NCBI GenBank assembly: GCA_903916255.1
Contig: CAIWVW010000106.1
Coordinates: 1 to 48,350 of the forward strand
Direction of reading: 5' to 3'
Length of the DNA: 48,350 nucleotides
Origin: an uncultured Bacteroidota bacterium
GTDB taxonomy: Bacteria > Bacteroidota > Bacteroidia > JABEUT01
A program made the translations under genes and the position numbers. Shown here piece by piece: positions 16,299 through 25,577 of the stretch (the first letter of the stretch is position 1; every line of letters starts with the position of its first letter). The notes under the pieces are model-generated. The model searched no databases and was not told where the DNA came from. It saw only the letters and a program-made list of their open reading frames with translations.

Positions 16299-18044
16299 AT
16301 GACACTCAAGGAAAAACTGCCTGTAAGTTATTTACTCTTCACCTTACGTGGACGAATTTCCCGCCTCACCTATTGGACCGTGTCCATTTTTATCTGGACA
16401 TCATTTTACATCCTTTTTAGCGCGTTGCATTATTTCATTTCTTATTCTGCAACTTGCGTTATATATCCGCTTTTATTCTGGGCGCTTATTGCCACCGCCA
16501 CCAAAAGGCTCCACGATAATGGCATTACCGGTTACTGGATTTGCATTGTATTGCTGCCTGTTGTAGGGCCCCTCGCATTATTTTACTTTTTGGGCATGCG
16601 CAGAGGTGATAGTTTGCCGAACCGTTTTGGGCCTGTTCCCGGCTCAAAACCCGATTATTTTAAAAATAAAGACGCGGAAATAATTCCGCATTTGAAATCG
16701 GATGAGCGTATTGTGAATGATGTTACCCAATTGAACCCTGTCCTTGTTTCGAAAGTGGAAACACCAACTACTGTTGAAGAATTGCAAAGCATCCTGAAAA
16801 ATATGAAAGGGCCTTTTTCCATCGGGGGTGGAAGGTTCAGCATGGGAGGGCAAACGGCAAGCCCGCAAAGTATCCACATTGATATGCGCAAGCTGAACAA
16901 AGTGCTTGAATTTTCGGCAGAAAATAAAACTATAAAAGTACAGGCAGGTATACGCTGGTGCGATATTCAGCACTATATAGATGAGCATAATCTGAGTGTT
17001 AAAATTATGCAGACCTATGCCAATTTCACGGTTGGCGGAGCTTTAAGTGTGAATGCACATGGGCGATACATTGGTGTCGGGCCGCTAATTTTATCGGTCA
17101 GGTCACTTGACATCTTGCTGGCAAACGGTGAATTAAAGCATGTTTCGAGAGAGCAGAACCCGGAATTGTTTTTTGCATGCGTGGGCTGTTACAATGCTAT
17201 TGCAGTTATTGTCGACGCAGAATTTGATTTGGAAGATAATGTTGCGATGAAGCGCACCCACCAAAAAATGAAACGCAGCGAATACCGGGAATTTTTCTTT
17301 AATGACATCCGGAATAATAAGGATATTGTTTTTCATAACGGGGATATTTATCCTCCCTTATATAAAAATGTACGGGCCGTAAGCTGGGTTAAAACCACTA
17401 AAAAACCAACCGTAAAAACCCGTCTGATGCCGCTTGCAGCTTCCTATCCCCTTGAAAGATATTTTATTGGGAGCTTCAGTAAAAATAAATTCGGCAAGTG
17501 GAGGAGGGAACATATTATTGACCCCTTGGTTTACCTAGAAAAGAAAATACACTGGCGGAATTATGAGGCAGGTTATGATGTTGCGGAGCTGGAACCTGAA
17601 TCGAGAAAGGAAAGCACGTATGTGTTGCAGGAATATTTTGTGCCCGTAAATCTGTTTGACGATTTCAGCGAAAAGATGGCGGAAATTTTTATCCGGCATA
17701 ATGTAAATGTGCTGAATGTATCTATCCGGCACGCTTTTAAAGATAGTGGTTCGTTGCTGGCATGGGCGCGCGAAGAGGCATTTGCTTTCGTGGTATATTA
17801 TAAACAAAATACCGATGATGTAGAAAAAGGAAAAGTCGCCGTGTGGACAAGAGAGTTGATTGATGCCGTTATTTCTGTGAATGGCGCATATTATCTGCCC
17901 TACCAGCCGCATGCCACCCCGGAGCAATTCCATAAATGCTATCCGGATGCGGAAAAATTATTTGCGCTAAAAACAAAGCTCGACCCTGATTTTAAATTCC
18001 GGAATGTTCTTTGGGATACCTATTATAAACCTGCCAAATCCTGA
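16299..18044 (+). CDS. DUF805 membrane domain fused to an FAD-linked oxidase
   Basis: The 581-residue protein joins two normally separate modules. Residues 1-115 are a DUF805 domain with FTLRGRISRLTYW, KRLHDNGITGYW and a closing NRFGPVPG, which make hydrophobic helices. Residues 140-312 form a PCMH-type FAD-binding domain with SIGGGRFSMGG (174-184) and TVGGALSVNAHGRY (244-257); the remainder is the substrate domain. The usual GGHS His that would attach FAD covalently is replaced by GGRF, so FAD is probably non-covalent, as in DprE1/aldonolactone-oxidase-like relatives. It is membrane-tethered with the oxidase on one side. Two genes follow within 6 and 4 bp. Substrate unknown; a lipid or isoprenoid-linked substrate would fit the membrane anchor but is speculative. 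Confidence 0.85.
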   Translation: MTLKEKLPVSYLLFTLRGRISRLTYWTVSIFIWTSFYILFSALHYFISYSATCVIYPLLFWALIATATKRLHDNGITGYWICIVLLPVVGPLALFYFLGMRRGDSLPNRFGPVPGSKPDYFKNKDAEIIPHLKSDERIVNDVTQLNPVLVSKVETPTTVEELQSILKNMKGPFSIGGGRFSMGGQTASPQSIHIDMRKLNKVLEFSAENKTIKVQAGIRWCDIQHYIDEHNLSVKIMQTYANFTVGGALSVNAHGRYIGVGPLILSVRSLDILLANGELKHVSREQNPELFFACVGCYNAIAVIVDAEFDLEDNVAMKRTHQKMKRSEYREFFFNDIRNNKDIVFHNGDIYPPLYKNVRAVSWVKTTKKPTVKTRLMPLAASYPLERYFIGSFSKNKFGKWRREHIIDPLVYLEKKIHWRNYEAGYDVAELEPESRKESTYVLQEYFVPVNLFDDFSEKMAEIFIRHNVNVLNVSIRHAFKDSGSLLAWAREEAFAFVVYYKQNTDDVEKGKVAVWTRELIDAVISVNGAYYLPYQPHATPEQFHKCYPDAEKLFALKTKLDPDFKFRNVLWDTYYKPAKS

Positions 18045-18049
18045 ATAAT

Positions 18050-18910
18050 ATGAGCAATTCCAACTCAGAATTCAAATCCGTTATGGCAGACGCCCGTTGG
18101 AGCGATGCCCTCTATCGCTTCCTACAGGTAGTGTTTCATCTGTATCCCGAAGATAAATTTCATCACTTGATTTCCACAACCACCCAGGAAAAAAATTCGG
18201 ACGAAGAAATCTATAAATTTGTCCAGGCAAAGCTTTCAACCATAAAACCCTTCCTTTCGGAGATTACCTATTCGCTACCTGCATTAAAAAAGCAGAAAAA
18301 GGCGATGAACGGCCAGCTTTTAAAATTGCTGGGCGTGAGAAATCAAATAAACGGGTATTTAGAGATTGGAACAACGGGAAGATATATAAGCGTATTGCGA
18401 AAGCACATTCCCGTTAAGGGAGCTATTTATCTTACCAATGATATCGCACCTACGAATGGCGTTGCAGATATTTTTGAGCGCGGCCAGCTAAAAAAGATAG
18501 GGAATTTCATTCCTTTGAATGATTATAAACCCGTTAGCCAATCGCAAATTCCCGATGAAAACCTGGAGGTGGTCACCTGTTTCATTGGGTTGCACCATTG
18601 CCCGCCGGATTTGTTGGACGGATATATAAAATCGATACACCGCATATTACGCAAGGGCGGCTTATTTATTATGCGCGACCACGACGTGAAAACTCCTGAA
18701 ATGGCTGTTTTTGTTTCGCTGATACATACCGTATTTAACCTGGGATTGAACATTCCCTGGGAAACGGATTCAAAAGAATATAAAAAATTCCGGCCGGTGG
18801 ATGAGTGGAGTAAAATGCTTTTATCATACGGATTTGAAGACAGCGGAGAAAGATTATTACAGGACAAGGACCCTTCAGATAATACCTTAATGGCATTTGA
18901 AAAAGTTTAA
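18050..18910 (+). CDS. Class I SAM-dependent methyltransferase
   Basis: This 286-residue protein begins 6 bp after the FAD-oxidase gene. A helical N-terminal extension (about 1-100) precedes a Rossmann-like domain with a degenerate SAM motif I, YLEIGTTGRY (103-112). A later VVTCFIGLHHCPP segment is typical of methyltransferase type-11/25 domains, then ILRKGGLFIMRDHDV. The canonical acidic residue after motif I is not obvious, so the substrate and even activity are uncertain. Position between an FAD oxidase and an uncharacterised membrane-linked protein suggests sequential modification of one substrate. Confidence 0.82.
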   Translation: MSNSNSEFKSVMADARWSDALYRFLQVVFHLYPEDKFHHLISTTTQEKNSDEEIYKFVQAKLSTIKPFLSEITYSLPALKKQKKAMNGQLLKLLGVRNQINGYLEIGTTGRYISVLRKHIPVKGAIYLTNDIAPTNGVADIFERGQLKKIGNFIPLNDYKPVSQSQIPDENLEVVTCFIGLHHCPPDLLDGYIKSIHRILRKGGLFIMRDHDVKTPEMAVFVSLIHTVFNLGLNIPWETDSKEYKKFRPVDEWSKMLLSYGFEDSGERLLQDKDPSDNTLMAFEKV

Positions 18911-18913
18911 CCG

Positions 18914-19999
18914 ATGCGAAGACTGAGAATACTTACCCTTTTCACCGTAGCATTGTCAGCTGCTATTTTCTTTCTCAAGAAAAGAAGCCCAAGTACTATT
19001 CAGGCCGGTGATGGGCTGGTGATAAAAAAGGAATGGCTCACAACTAATAAAAACCCGGTTACACCAAAATCGGATATTCGCCCGGCGGATCAAACCTTCC
19101 TCACTTTTCCCGAATGGTATTTGGTTTTTAGTCCCGAAGAACAGGCCCATTACTTCAAGACACATACTTCTACAACTTTCCCGTATATGAGCCATACGGC
19201 ACAAATTTGGCAGAGCTACAGAATTGTATCAGACCAAATAAGAGGGAATTATCCGCCTAACCCCGGTTATCATTTTATGATATGGGTAATTGGTACAAGC
19301 GTTACTGTAGAATATTCTTTAAAGGCATGGTACGAAACTATTATCGGGCGGATGACAGATACCCGTGAAGTGTTAACCGATGAGGATAAATTCAATATCC
19401 AATTTACGGACGATTATGTTACGTTTATTAAAGATAAACCCTGGTATGAATTCGATTTTAAGAGCCGCTTGGAATCCCTTTGGACTAATACCCCATTTTT
19501 CGGGAACCATTTTTTACGAAAGCTGGAAAGGAGATATATTCTCACATCCGAACTTATAGTGAAAACCGTTTATGGCAAGCTGATAAAACTCGGAACAAAA
19601 ACGGTGTACGATGATGCTTTACCTACAACTACTGTATTGGTTGACTCAATCCCGAAAAATCTCCCGGATATAAAAGTCCTCCAAAAGTTTCCTGATAAAT
19701 CAGCATTGGTGAGCCTTCCACGATATGATAAGTTTAATCCGGTGGTATGCGAACTGGCAAAAGAAAAATTTAGCTTCAAAGAAATTGCAGGAAATAATTC
19801 AGCCATATTGCTTACGGCTTTGGTGCCTTCAACCACGAATATTTCTTTTGAAAACACACAGATTGTATTCACGCAGCCTGTTTCTTCCGACCCAACTATG
19901 AAAAGGGTTGCGCTTGCTACGCCTGTCCCTCAACTGCACAAACTATTGAACTACCTGATGCAGCAAAACGTGAAGATTGAGCATATTTTTGATTATTAA
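18914..19999 (+). CDS. Uncharacterised membrane-anchored protein, third gene of the FAD-oxidase operon
   Basis: The 361-residue protein starts with a short basic stretch and one hydrophobic segment (about 4-22, LTLFTVALSAAIFF), so it is probably anchored with the bulk outside. I do not recognise a named domain. Distinctive motifs are FLTFPEWYLVFSPEEQAHYF at about 63-82, HTAQIWQSYRI, GYHFMIWVIGTSVTVEYSLK and, near the end, MQQNVKIEHIFDY. The first motif looks strongly conserved in character (aromatics and charges), suggesting an active or binding site. It begins 4 bp after the methyltransferase stop, with no internal promoter, so the three genes form one unit. Confidence 0.75.
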   Translation: MRRLRILTLFTVALSAAIFFLKKRSPSTIQAGDGLVIKKEWLTTNKNPVTPKSDIRPADQTFLTFPEWYLVFSPEEQAHYFKTHTSTTFPYMSHTAQIWQSYRIVSDQIRGNYPPNPGYHFMIWVIGTSVTVEYSLKAWYETIIGRMTDTREVLTDEDKFNIQFTDDYVTFIKDKPWYEFDFKSRLESLWTNTPFFGNHFLRKLERRYILTSELIVKTVYGKLIKLGTKTVYDDALPTTTVLVDSIPKNLPDIKVLQKFPDKSALVSLPRYDKFNPVVCELAKEKFSFKEIAGNNSAILLTALVPSTTNISFENTQIVFTQPVSSDPTMKRVALATPVPQLHKLLNYLMQQNVKIEHIFDY

Positions 20000-20077
20000 A
20001 ATACATCGCTGTTTCATAAACGGGAAACCTGTTTAAAACTTTTCACACTCATTTCTCCCATTACTGTGCTACATTCC

Positions 20078-20085
20078 TACTTTTG
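20078..20085 (+). promoter_or_regulatory. -7 box (TACTTTTG) 8 nt before the LutA-like gene
   Basis: An exact TAnnTTTG match ends 8 nt before the ATG at 20094, so the transcript would have little or no leader. Confidence 0.6.
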
Positions 20086-20093
20086 CACTTAGT

Positions 20094-20813
20094 ATGATAG
20101 TAGATATATTTATTCCCTGCTTTGTCGACCAGCTATATCCGCAAACGGGCTTTAACATGGTTAAGGTTTTGGAGCGTGTTGGCTGCGATGTAAATTATAA
20201 TCCGGAACAAACCTGTTGCGGGCAACCTGCATTCAATGCGGGTTATTGGGCCGATGCCAAAAAAGTGGGTGAAAAATTCATCAAGGAATTTCAGCATGAC
20301 CGATATATTGTTTCCCCTTCCGCGTCGTGCGTGGGAATGATAAAGAACTATTATCCGGAGATGTTTCACAACTCTGCCCTGCATAATGAATACAAGCAGC
20401 TGGCTAAGAATATCCACGAGTTCAGCGACTTTTTGGTGAACGTATTAAAGGTGTCGGACATTGGCGCTACGCTGGAAGGTGTCGCCACCTATCATGATTC
20501 ATGCGCCGCTTTGCGGGAATGCAAAATTAAGGATGAGCCGCGCGCTTTATTAAGTAAGGTGCGTAAACTGGAGATGAAAGAAATGAAAGACACCGAATCG
20601 TGCTGCGGATTTGGAGGGACCTTCTCTGCCAAGTTTGAACCGATTGCCGTTGGAATGGGCTCGGACAAGGTTAAAAATGCCATGGAAACTGGGGCTCAAT
20701 ACCTAATTTCAACCGACCTTTCCTGCCTGTTGCATATTGATGGATATATTAAAAAGCAAAACCTGAATTTGAAGACCATGCACCTTGCCGATGTTTTGGC
20801 AAGTGGCTGGTAG
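20094..20813 (+). CDS. LutA-like (Fe-S)-binding CCG-domain protein
   Basis: The 239-residue protein consists of two CCG cysteine-rich domains. The first has IFIPCFVDQLYP and EQTCCGQPAFNAG; the second has ATYHDSCAALRE and DTESCCGFGGTFSAKF. CCG domains bind iron-sulfur clusters in LutA (lactate utilisation), GlpC and heterodisulfide-reductase-type subunits. Length and order match LutA, but no lutB/lutC homologue lies in this window, so it either acts with partners encoded elsewhere or has a different oxidoreductase role. Cytosolic, no signal peptide. The ATG is placed by the adjacent -7 box. Confidence 0.85.
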   Translation: MIVDIFIPCFVDQLYPQTGFNMVKVLERVGCDVNYNPEQTCCGQPAFNAGYWADAKKVGEKFIKEFQHDRYIVSPSASCVGMIKNYYPEMFHNSALHNEYKQLAKNIHEFSDFLVNVLKVSDIGATLEGVATYHDSCAALRECKIKDEPRALLSKVRKLEMKEMKDTESCCGFGGTFSAKFEPIAVGMGSDKVKNAMETGAQYLISTDLSCLLHIDGYIKKQNLNLKTMHLADVLASGW

Positions 20814-21012
20814 TTCCGAAGTCTTAAAATAAGTTAAATATCAGCGGGTGTTAATAACAATTATAGAGCCAAAATAAAGTTTTTCTCGCTGATTTACTGC
20901 CGGGTTACGTTTTACAAGCCGTTTTTATTAACAAACCACAAATAAACTTAACATTAATTGCTTGGATTAGTAACAAAAAGTGATTACTTTAGTATTCTAA
21001 TAGTGAAAGACT

Positions 21013-21207
21013 ATGTTTGAAATGAGTAAAAAAATCCTGGAAAAGGTTAGTTTTGACAGGGCTTTGTTTTATAAGGAATTAGTCAAGACTCTAAAATGGT
21101 TGAAGCCCGATGAAAAAACGCTTTTAAAAGTTTGGTGCCTCACCAACTTCGGACATATATATAAGGAGCAAATTATGGATGCATTCCGACATGTCGCTAA
21201 GCTATAA
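21013..21207 (+). CDS. Small conserved helical protein
   Basis: This 64-residue protein is basic and helical, with LFYKELVKTLKWLKPDEKTL and a closing WCLTNFGHIYKEQIMDAF. The pattern of aromatic and charged residues resembles a short protein that recurs in Bacteroidota genomes, but I know no function. It lies in a rightward pair with the following small membrane protein, which it overlaps by 17 bp. A 199-bp gap after the LutA-like gene contains nothing recognisable. Confidence 0.6.
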   Translation: MFEMSKKILEKVSFDRALFYKELVKTLKWLKPDEKTLLKVWCLTNFGHIYKEQIMDAFRHVAKL

Positions 21208-21421
21208 TAAAAAGATAGCTGGCTTTGCTTTTAATGCTGTCCTTTTCGGCAGCATTTATTTCTTTTGGGATTATCGTTCTGTTGCCTTACCCGGGCGAGT
21301 AGGGGAAAGTTTAATTTCCGGACTTATTGGAGCTTTCCTTGTATTGCTAATTGGCAAACTGATAGATAAGCCGCTCGCTGCGTGGAAGGCTGCTAGGAAA
21401 CAAAGAAGAGCAGACCGTTAA
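21191..21421 (+). CDS. Small membrane protein
   Basis: A 76-residue protein with two hydrophobic segments, about IAGFAFNAVLFGSIYFF and LISGLIGAFLVLLIGKL, ending in a basic tail (KAARKQRRADR). The ATG at 21191 is preferred over one 12 bp upstream because it gives a compact start with a short polar N-terminus. It overlaps the preceding small gene by 17 bp and is therefore probably translationally coupled. Function unknown. Confidence 0.6.
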   Translation: MSLSYNKKIAGFAFNAVLFGSIYFFWDYRSVALPGRVGESLISGLIGAFLVLLIGKLIDKPLAAWKAARKQRRADR

Positions 21422-21434
21422 ACCGAGACTATAT

Positions 21435-22352
21435 TTAATCTAGGTTCTGCAAATTTCTTTTTATTCCTTTATATCCTGCCCGCTGCAAAGGAGAGTCTTT
21501 AAAAGTCTTTTTAAAAACATCTTCCGTAATTTCTTCCCAATCCTTTTTGCTCATATTCAATAAGGCAGGGTTGGGTTGCATTTCTTTTGTTTTGTGGGGA
21601 AGCGAGAAACTGTTCCATGGGCAAACATCCTGGCAAACATCACAACCGAACATCCATCCGTCGAGTTTGTCTTTGTATTCTTCCGGCATATTTTCCTTTA
21701 ACTCAATGGTGAAGTAAGAAATGCACTTGCTGCCATCTACTATTTTCGGGCCAACTATTGCTTGTGTGGGACAGGCATCCATACAGCGCGTGCAAGTGCC
21801 GCAATAGTCTTTTTTAATAGGGGTATCCGCGTCCAAGTCAATATCTACAATCAGTTCGGCAAGAAAAAAGAAAGACCCTTTTTGCGGACGAATCAACATA
21901 GCGTTTTTACCAATCCAGCCCAAGCCGCTTTTGGCTGCCCAAGCCCTATCCAATACTGGGGCAGAGTCTACAAAAGCCCGGCCATGTATTTCGCCTATTT
22001 CTTCATTCAGCACATGCAGCAACTCCTTTATTTTATCCTTAATTACAAAGTGATAGTCCTTTCCATAAGCATATTTTGAGATTTTTGCTTCGCCCGCCGT
22101 AGCTTTAGCGGAGGCGGGATAATAATTCAGCATGAGTGATATGACAGACCTGGCCCCATCTACTAATAATCGCGGGTCAAGGCGCTTATCAAAATGGTTT
22201 TCCATGTATTGCATCTTGCCATTCATGCCTTGCTCCAGCCACTTTTCAAGGCGGGGAGCTTCCTCTTCGAGGAATGCAGCTTTCGAAATTCCGCAGAAAT
22301 CGAAGCCGAGGCGAAGGGCGGTGCGTTTGATGATTGAGGCATGGCTTTGCAT
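21435..22352 (-). CDS. queG: Epoxyqueuosine reductase QueG
   Basis: QueG reduces epoxyqueuosine to queuosine in tRNA using cobalamin and two [4Fe-4S] clusters. The 305-residue protein shows [20 protein letters not shown], the first cluster motif [16 protein letters not shown] and the second [11 protein letters not shown], plus the common C-terminal ending [13 protein letters not shown]. The start is taken at ATG 22352, since an upstream TTG adds only a few unlikely residues. A palindromic repeat at 22093-22118 has inserted in frame, adding [10 protein letters not shown] between MLNYYP and KISKYAYG. The protein otherwise appears intact. Confidence 0.93.
   Translation of the reverse strand: MQSHASIIKRTALRLGFDFCGISKAAFLEEEAPRLEKWLEQGMNGKMQYMENHFDKRLDPRLLVDGARSVISLMLNYYPASAKATAGEAKISKYAYGKDYHFVIKDKIKELLHVLNEEIGEIHGRAFVDSAPVLDRAWAAKSGLGWIGKNAMLIRPQKGSFFFLAELIVDIDLDADTPIKKDYCGTCTRCMDACPTQAIVGPKIVDGSKCISYFTIELKENMPEEYKDKLDGWMFGCDVCQDVCPWNSFSLPHKTKEMQPNPALLNMSKKDWEEITEDVFKKTFKDSPLQRAGYKGIKRNLQNLD
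22093..22118. repeat. In-frame palindromic repeat inside queG
   Basis: CCCGCC and GGCGGG ends with a GCTTTAGCGG core form an imperfect hairpin. In the queG frame it encodes ASAKATAGE, a low-complexity insert not expected in QueG. Confidence 0.7.
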
Positions 22353-22400
22353 AAGGTAAAGGTAAAGCAATTATAGTAACTTTACAGCAAAAGAAATATC

Positions 22401-23102
22401 ATGGAACAATTAAGAAATAAAAATGTTATAGAGAAGGATTTGGAAAGTATTTTTACAGAAATTACTTCTCTAGAAAAGAAATTTATAGAAGAGTCCAAAA
22501 ACTTTTTAGAAATTGGAATGGACAAGGGGAAAGGTGGGACACTTACTTTAGACTTCTATGTTTCAGCTATCGTACACCGTTCCATTCATTTAATGAGTGG
22601 GTTCTTGTTATTATCAAAAGAAAATAATTATATCGCATCTGTACCCTTGGTTAGGTTGCAACTTGATAATTGTTTGCGATTCTTTGCCTCAACTTTAGTT
22701 ACAGACATAGATGCCTTTTTTCTTGCATTTTTGAGCGGTGAACATATAGAATACCTTAAAGACCATTCAGGCAATGAAATGCGAGACAGTTATTTAGTAA
22801 AAAAGTTGGAAAATCTGTTTCCGGGCATCCTTTCACTTTATAAAAATACTTCTGGCTATATTCATTTTAGTAATGCTCATGCAATTGATCAGACCAATAT
22901 CCCAAAGAATAAAGAAAGAACCATTGGAATAAGAATAGGAAGATATGATATGTATCCTATTGATAAAAAAGTTGATTTTGCCTATAATATGTTAAGAATT
23001 AGTCAAATTCTTCTGTACTTGGTTAAATCTTGGACAGAAGAGAAAGCAGAAATTATGTCCAAACTAAAACCAGAAAATAATGCTGCTGATATTTCCGACT
23101 AA
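22401..23102 (+). CDS. Helical hypothetical protein, possible accessory gene
   Basis: This 233-residue protein is mostly helical and has no membrane segment or signal peptide. It contains [15 protein letters not shown] and [16 protein letters not shown], and a later [12 protein letters not shown]. The overall look, a helical body with a conserved HF/IH motif, resembles DUF5677-type or Abi-like proteins of unknown function, but the match is only suggestive. The gene is A+T-rich compared with queG and ruvB and overlaps the ruvB 3' end by 4 bp. A TAACTTTA box at 22377 could drive it. Could be horizontally acquired. Confidence 0.6.
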   Translation: MEQLRNKNVIEKDLESIFTEITSLEKKFIEESKNFLEIGMDKGKGGTLTLDFYVSAIVHRSIHLMSGFLLLSKENNYIASVPLVRLQLDNCLRFFASTLVTDIDAFFLAFLSGEHIEYLKDHSGNEMRDSYLVKKLENLFPGILSLYKNTSGYIHFSNAHAIDQTNIPKNKERTIGIRIGRYDMYPIDKKVDFAYNMLRISQILLYLVKSWTEEKAEIMSKLKPENNAADISD

Positions 23103-24121
23103 AACAACCTATTCGTCCCCAAATTCGGAATCTTCTTCAGGTGCTTGTATGCTTTGTCGGTTACTTCACGGCCGCGCGGGGTACGTGCCATATAACCTTC
23201 CTGTATCAGGAAAGGTTCATACACTTCTTCAATGGTTCCGGCTTGTTCCCCTACGGCAATGGCAATAGTGGTAATGCCTACAGGGCCTCCTTTAAACTTT
23301 TCTATAATGGCTGTAAGTATGCGGTTGTCCATTTCATCCAACCCGTTTTCATCTACATTCAGGGCTTTCAGCGCGAATTGGGTAACCTTCAAATCAATAG
23401 TGCCTTCGTTTTTTATTTGTGCAAAGTCGCGCACACGGCGTAGCAATGCATTGGCAATACGGGGAGTTCCCCGGCTGCGGCGGGCTATTTCCCAACTGGC
23501 ATCTTTACTGATGGGTATATTTAATATAGCCGAAGAGCGCTCCACAATTTTTTGCAGGAGTTCTGCATGGTAATAATCGAGACGGAAGTTTATCCCAAAA
23601 CGGGCGCGCAATGGTGATGTCAAAAGTCCTGACCTTGTAGTAGCGCCAATAAGTGTAAATGGGTTTAATTTCAATTGTACGCTGCGGGCATTCGGGCCGG
23701 TATCGAGCATAATATCTATACGGTAATCCTCCATAGCGGAGTATAGGTACTCTTCCACAATCGGACTCAGGCGATGGATTTCATCTATAAATAAAACATC
23801 AAAGTTGCCAAGGTTGGTAAGCAGTCCTGCCAGGTCGCCGGGTTTTTCAAGCACCGGCCCCGAAGTAATTTTAATATTCACTTCCAGCTCCTGTGCAATA
23901 ATATTGGCAAGGGTTGTTTTTCCCAATCCGGGAGGGCCATGCAATAGAACGTGGTCAAGCGCCTCTTCCCGCTGTTTGGCTGCCTGAACAAATATTTTCA
24001 GGTTCTCGATTACCTTTTCCTGTCCGCTGAATTCATCGAAATGCTGGGGGCGCAAGGCCGTCTCCACCTCTTTTTCGGCGGGAGAAAGGTTTTCACTGTC
24101 GGGATTCAGGTTTTCGTTCAT
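23099..24121 (-). CDS. ruvB: Holliday junction branch-migration ATPase RuvB
   Basis: RuvB is the hexameric AAA+ motor that, with RuvA, moves Holliday junctions. The 340-residue protein has Walker [11 protein letters not shown] (61-70), Walker B with DEIH (113-116), the sensor-1 region [11 protein letters not shown], the arginine motif [17 protein letters not shown] and a C-terminal winged helix ending [13 protein letters not shown]. The ATG at 24121 is unambiguous. The 3' end overlaps the convergent gene by 4 bp. An A+T-rich tandem repeat separates it from the upstream beta-barrel gene. Confidence 0.98.
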   Translation of the reverse strand: MNENLNPDSENLSPAEKEVETALRPQHFDEFSGQEKVIENLKIFVQAAKQREEALDHVLLHGPPGLGKTTLANIIAQELEVNIKITSGPVLEKPGDLAGLLTNLGNFDVLFIDEIHRLSPIVEEYLYSAMEDYRIDIMLDTGPNARSVQLKLNPFTLIGATTRSGLLTSPLRARFGINFRLDYYHAELLQKIVERSSAILNIPISKDASWEIARRSRGTPRIANALLRRVRDFAQIKNEGTIDLKVTQFALKALNVDENGLDEMDNRILTAIIEKFKGGPVGITTIAIAVGEQAGTIEEVYEPFLIQEGYMARTPRGREVTDKAYKHLKKIPNLGTNRLF

Positions 24122-24217
24122 TAAAACAGTTTATAAAGTTTGTAAAGTTCGTAAAGTTTTTAAAGTTGACATCATGTTTTTTTACTTTATAACTTTATGA
24201 ACTTTTTACTTTATGAA
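24122..24217. repeat. Tandem TTTATAAAG/ACTTTATGAA repeat between two genes
   Basis: The left part is four degenerate 9-mers of the type TTNNTAAAG; the right part carries the complementary ACTTTATGAACTT words. Together they can form a long A+T-rich hairpin between the barrel gene and ruvB. Confidence 0.6.
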
Positions 24218-24865
24218 CTACTCCTCAATCATCTTGGCCAATTTAGTTTTAGGAAAAATGCCCGCGTATATTTCCAAGGGATAAATTAATATACCTACCG
24301 AATAGGTTACGGAGTTAAAATCATAGCCCAGCAGTTTATTATTTACAAGCATGTAGCGGTAGCCAACCTGCGTATATAGCCCGCAATATTTATTGAAGTT
24401 ATAATCCAGTTCCACTTGCGGTTCCAGCGGAACAATGGTTTTATTACTTGCAATAACCACTTTTCCTTCATCGGTATATTGGTAGTTTGAAGTGCCGATA
24501 CCAATGAAAACCGGGATGTCAATCCGCCAGTGTTTGGAGAGGGTCATAATGTATTCTACAAAGTATGACATGAAAACAAAATTAAGCTTGCCTTTAATGG
24601 TATCTCCATTGGTAATTTTGGTATCATAAATAGTATTTGAAAGGAAGTTGGGACCGCCTCCGATGGTGAATTTTTTACCAAAACAAACCCCGATACCAAA
24701 CCCGAAAATATTGGCGCTGTTATTGCCTATATAGGAATTTCGCGTGGTGAAGCAAAACGAAAAATTGCCTTTGTGTTCAATAGCAGATTGGAGCGTATCG
24801 ATAAACTGACACTTTGCGCTTATTACTGTAACACAAAAGAGGATTATACAAATGATTCTTTTCAC
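24218..24865 (-). CDS. Outer-membrane beta-barrel protein, uncharacterised
   Basis: The 215-residue protein has a signal peptide (MKRIICIILFCVTVISAKCQ, with a possible SPase I site after AKC) and a body of alternating hydrophobic residues typical of a small outer-membrane barrel, for example FGIGVCFGKKFTIGGGPNFL and YFVEYIMTLSKHWRIDIPVF. The ending KTKLAKMIEE is not a T9SS sorting tail. Function unknown. Upstream lies an LRR gene in the same direction with a palindrome between them. Confidence 0.65.
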   Translation of the reverse strand: MKRIICIILFCVTVISAKCQFIDTLQSAIEHKGNFSFCFTTRNSYIGNNSANIFGFGIGVCFGKKFTIGGGPNFLSNTIYDTKITNGDTIKGKLNFVFMSYFVEYIMTLSKHWRIDIPVFIGIGTSNYQYTDEGKVVIASNKTIVPLEPQVELDYNFNKYCGLYTQVGYRYMLVNNKLLGYDFNSVTYSVGILIYPLEIYAGIFPKTKLAKMIEE

Positions 24866-24899
24866 GGGTTTTCAAAAGTACGTCATTAAATTAAAAGCA

Positions 24900-24957
24900 G
24901 CCACAGATTACACCGATTGAATTATCAAGAATCTATCGGTTGGTTTTAATCTGTGGC
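24900..24957. repeat. Inverted repeat (GCCACAGATTA arms)
   Basis: 11-bp perfect outer arms with a shared CGAT inside, after the LRR gene. Followed on the plus strand by a T-run. Possibly a terminator or dispersed repeat. Confidence 0.55.
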
Positions 24958-24974
24958 AAGGTTTTTTTCTAAGA

Positions 24975-25571
24975 CTATTGTTCACAAGCGCAGCTCGGGG
25001 TAAACGCTATTGTCGTGTTCGGTAGTTCAGCCTTCAGCGATGCCTGCAGCCTGCTGCTTATAAGCACATCCTGCAACTCGAGTATCCTTAAATTATCGCT
25101 CAGGTAACTCAGTTCGAAAGGAAAATAACTCAGGTTAGAACCCCATAAATCCATATAGCGCAACTCTTTCAGTTTACCGATTGTATGCGGCAGCTTCTGC
25201 AATTCGGAACGGTTCATTATAAAATATTTCAGATTTGCAAGGTCGCCGAATTCGGGAGGCAGCGAATCGATTTTAGTTTTTGAAAGCACCAGGAACTGCA
25301 GGTTTTTCAATTCACCAATCCAATGCGGTATTACGGTAATTTTGTTTTTGCTGAGGTCAAGGTATTGCAGGTTAGTCAGTTTACGAATATCTTCCGGCAC
25401 TTCCGTCAGTTTTTGTTTGCTGAGGTCCAGTTTTATAACGCTTTCAGGGTTAACAGCAGCCTCCTTAATACTGTTAACCGCAGTCATGGTATCGAGCGAA
25501 AGGGAGTCATACATTTGACTATACCCTGCCATAGGCAAAACAAAAAACAAAATCAGAAAAAGGCTTTTCAT
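24975..25571 (-). CDS. Secreted leucine-rich-repeat protein
   Basis: The 198-residue protein has an N-terminal signal peptide (MKSLFLILFFVLPMAGYSQ) and about five 23-residue leucine-rich repeats of the type LxxLxxLxLSxNxIxxIPxxIGxL, for example LTNLQYLDLSKNKITVIP and LKNLQFLVLSKTKI. Bacterial LRR domains of this type bind proteins. The chain ends in PSCACEQ with no T9SS tail, so it may stay periplasmic or be released. It lies 6 bp after accA in the same direction; read-through is possible. Confidence 0.82.
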   Translation of the reverse strand: MKSLFLILFFVLPMAGYSQMYDSLSLDTMTAVNSIKEAAVNPESVIKLDLSKQKLTEVPEDIRKLTNLQYLDLSKNKITVIPHWIGELKNLQFLVLSKTKIDSLPPEFGDLANLKYFIMNRSELQKLPHTIGKLKELRYMDLWGSNLSYFPFELSYLSDNLRILELQDVLISSRLQASLKAELPNTTIAFTPSCACEQ

Positions 25572-25577
25572 GAAAGA

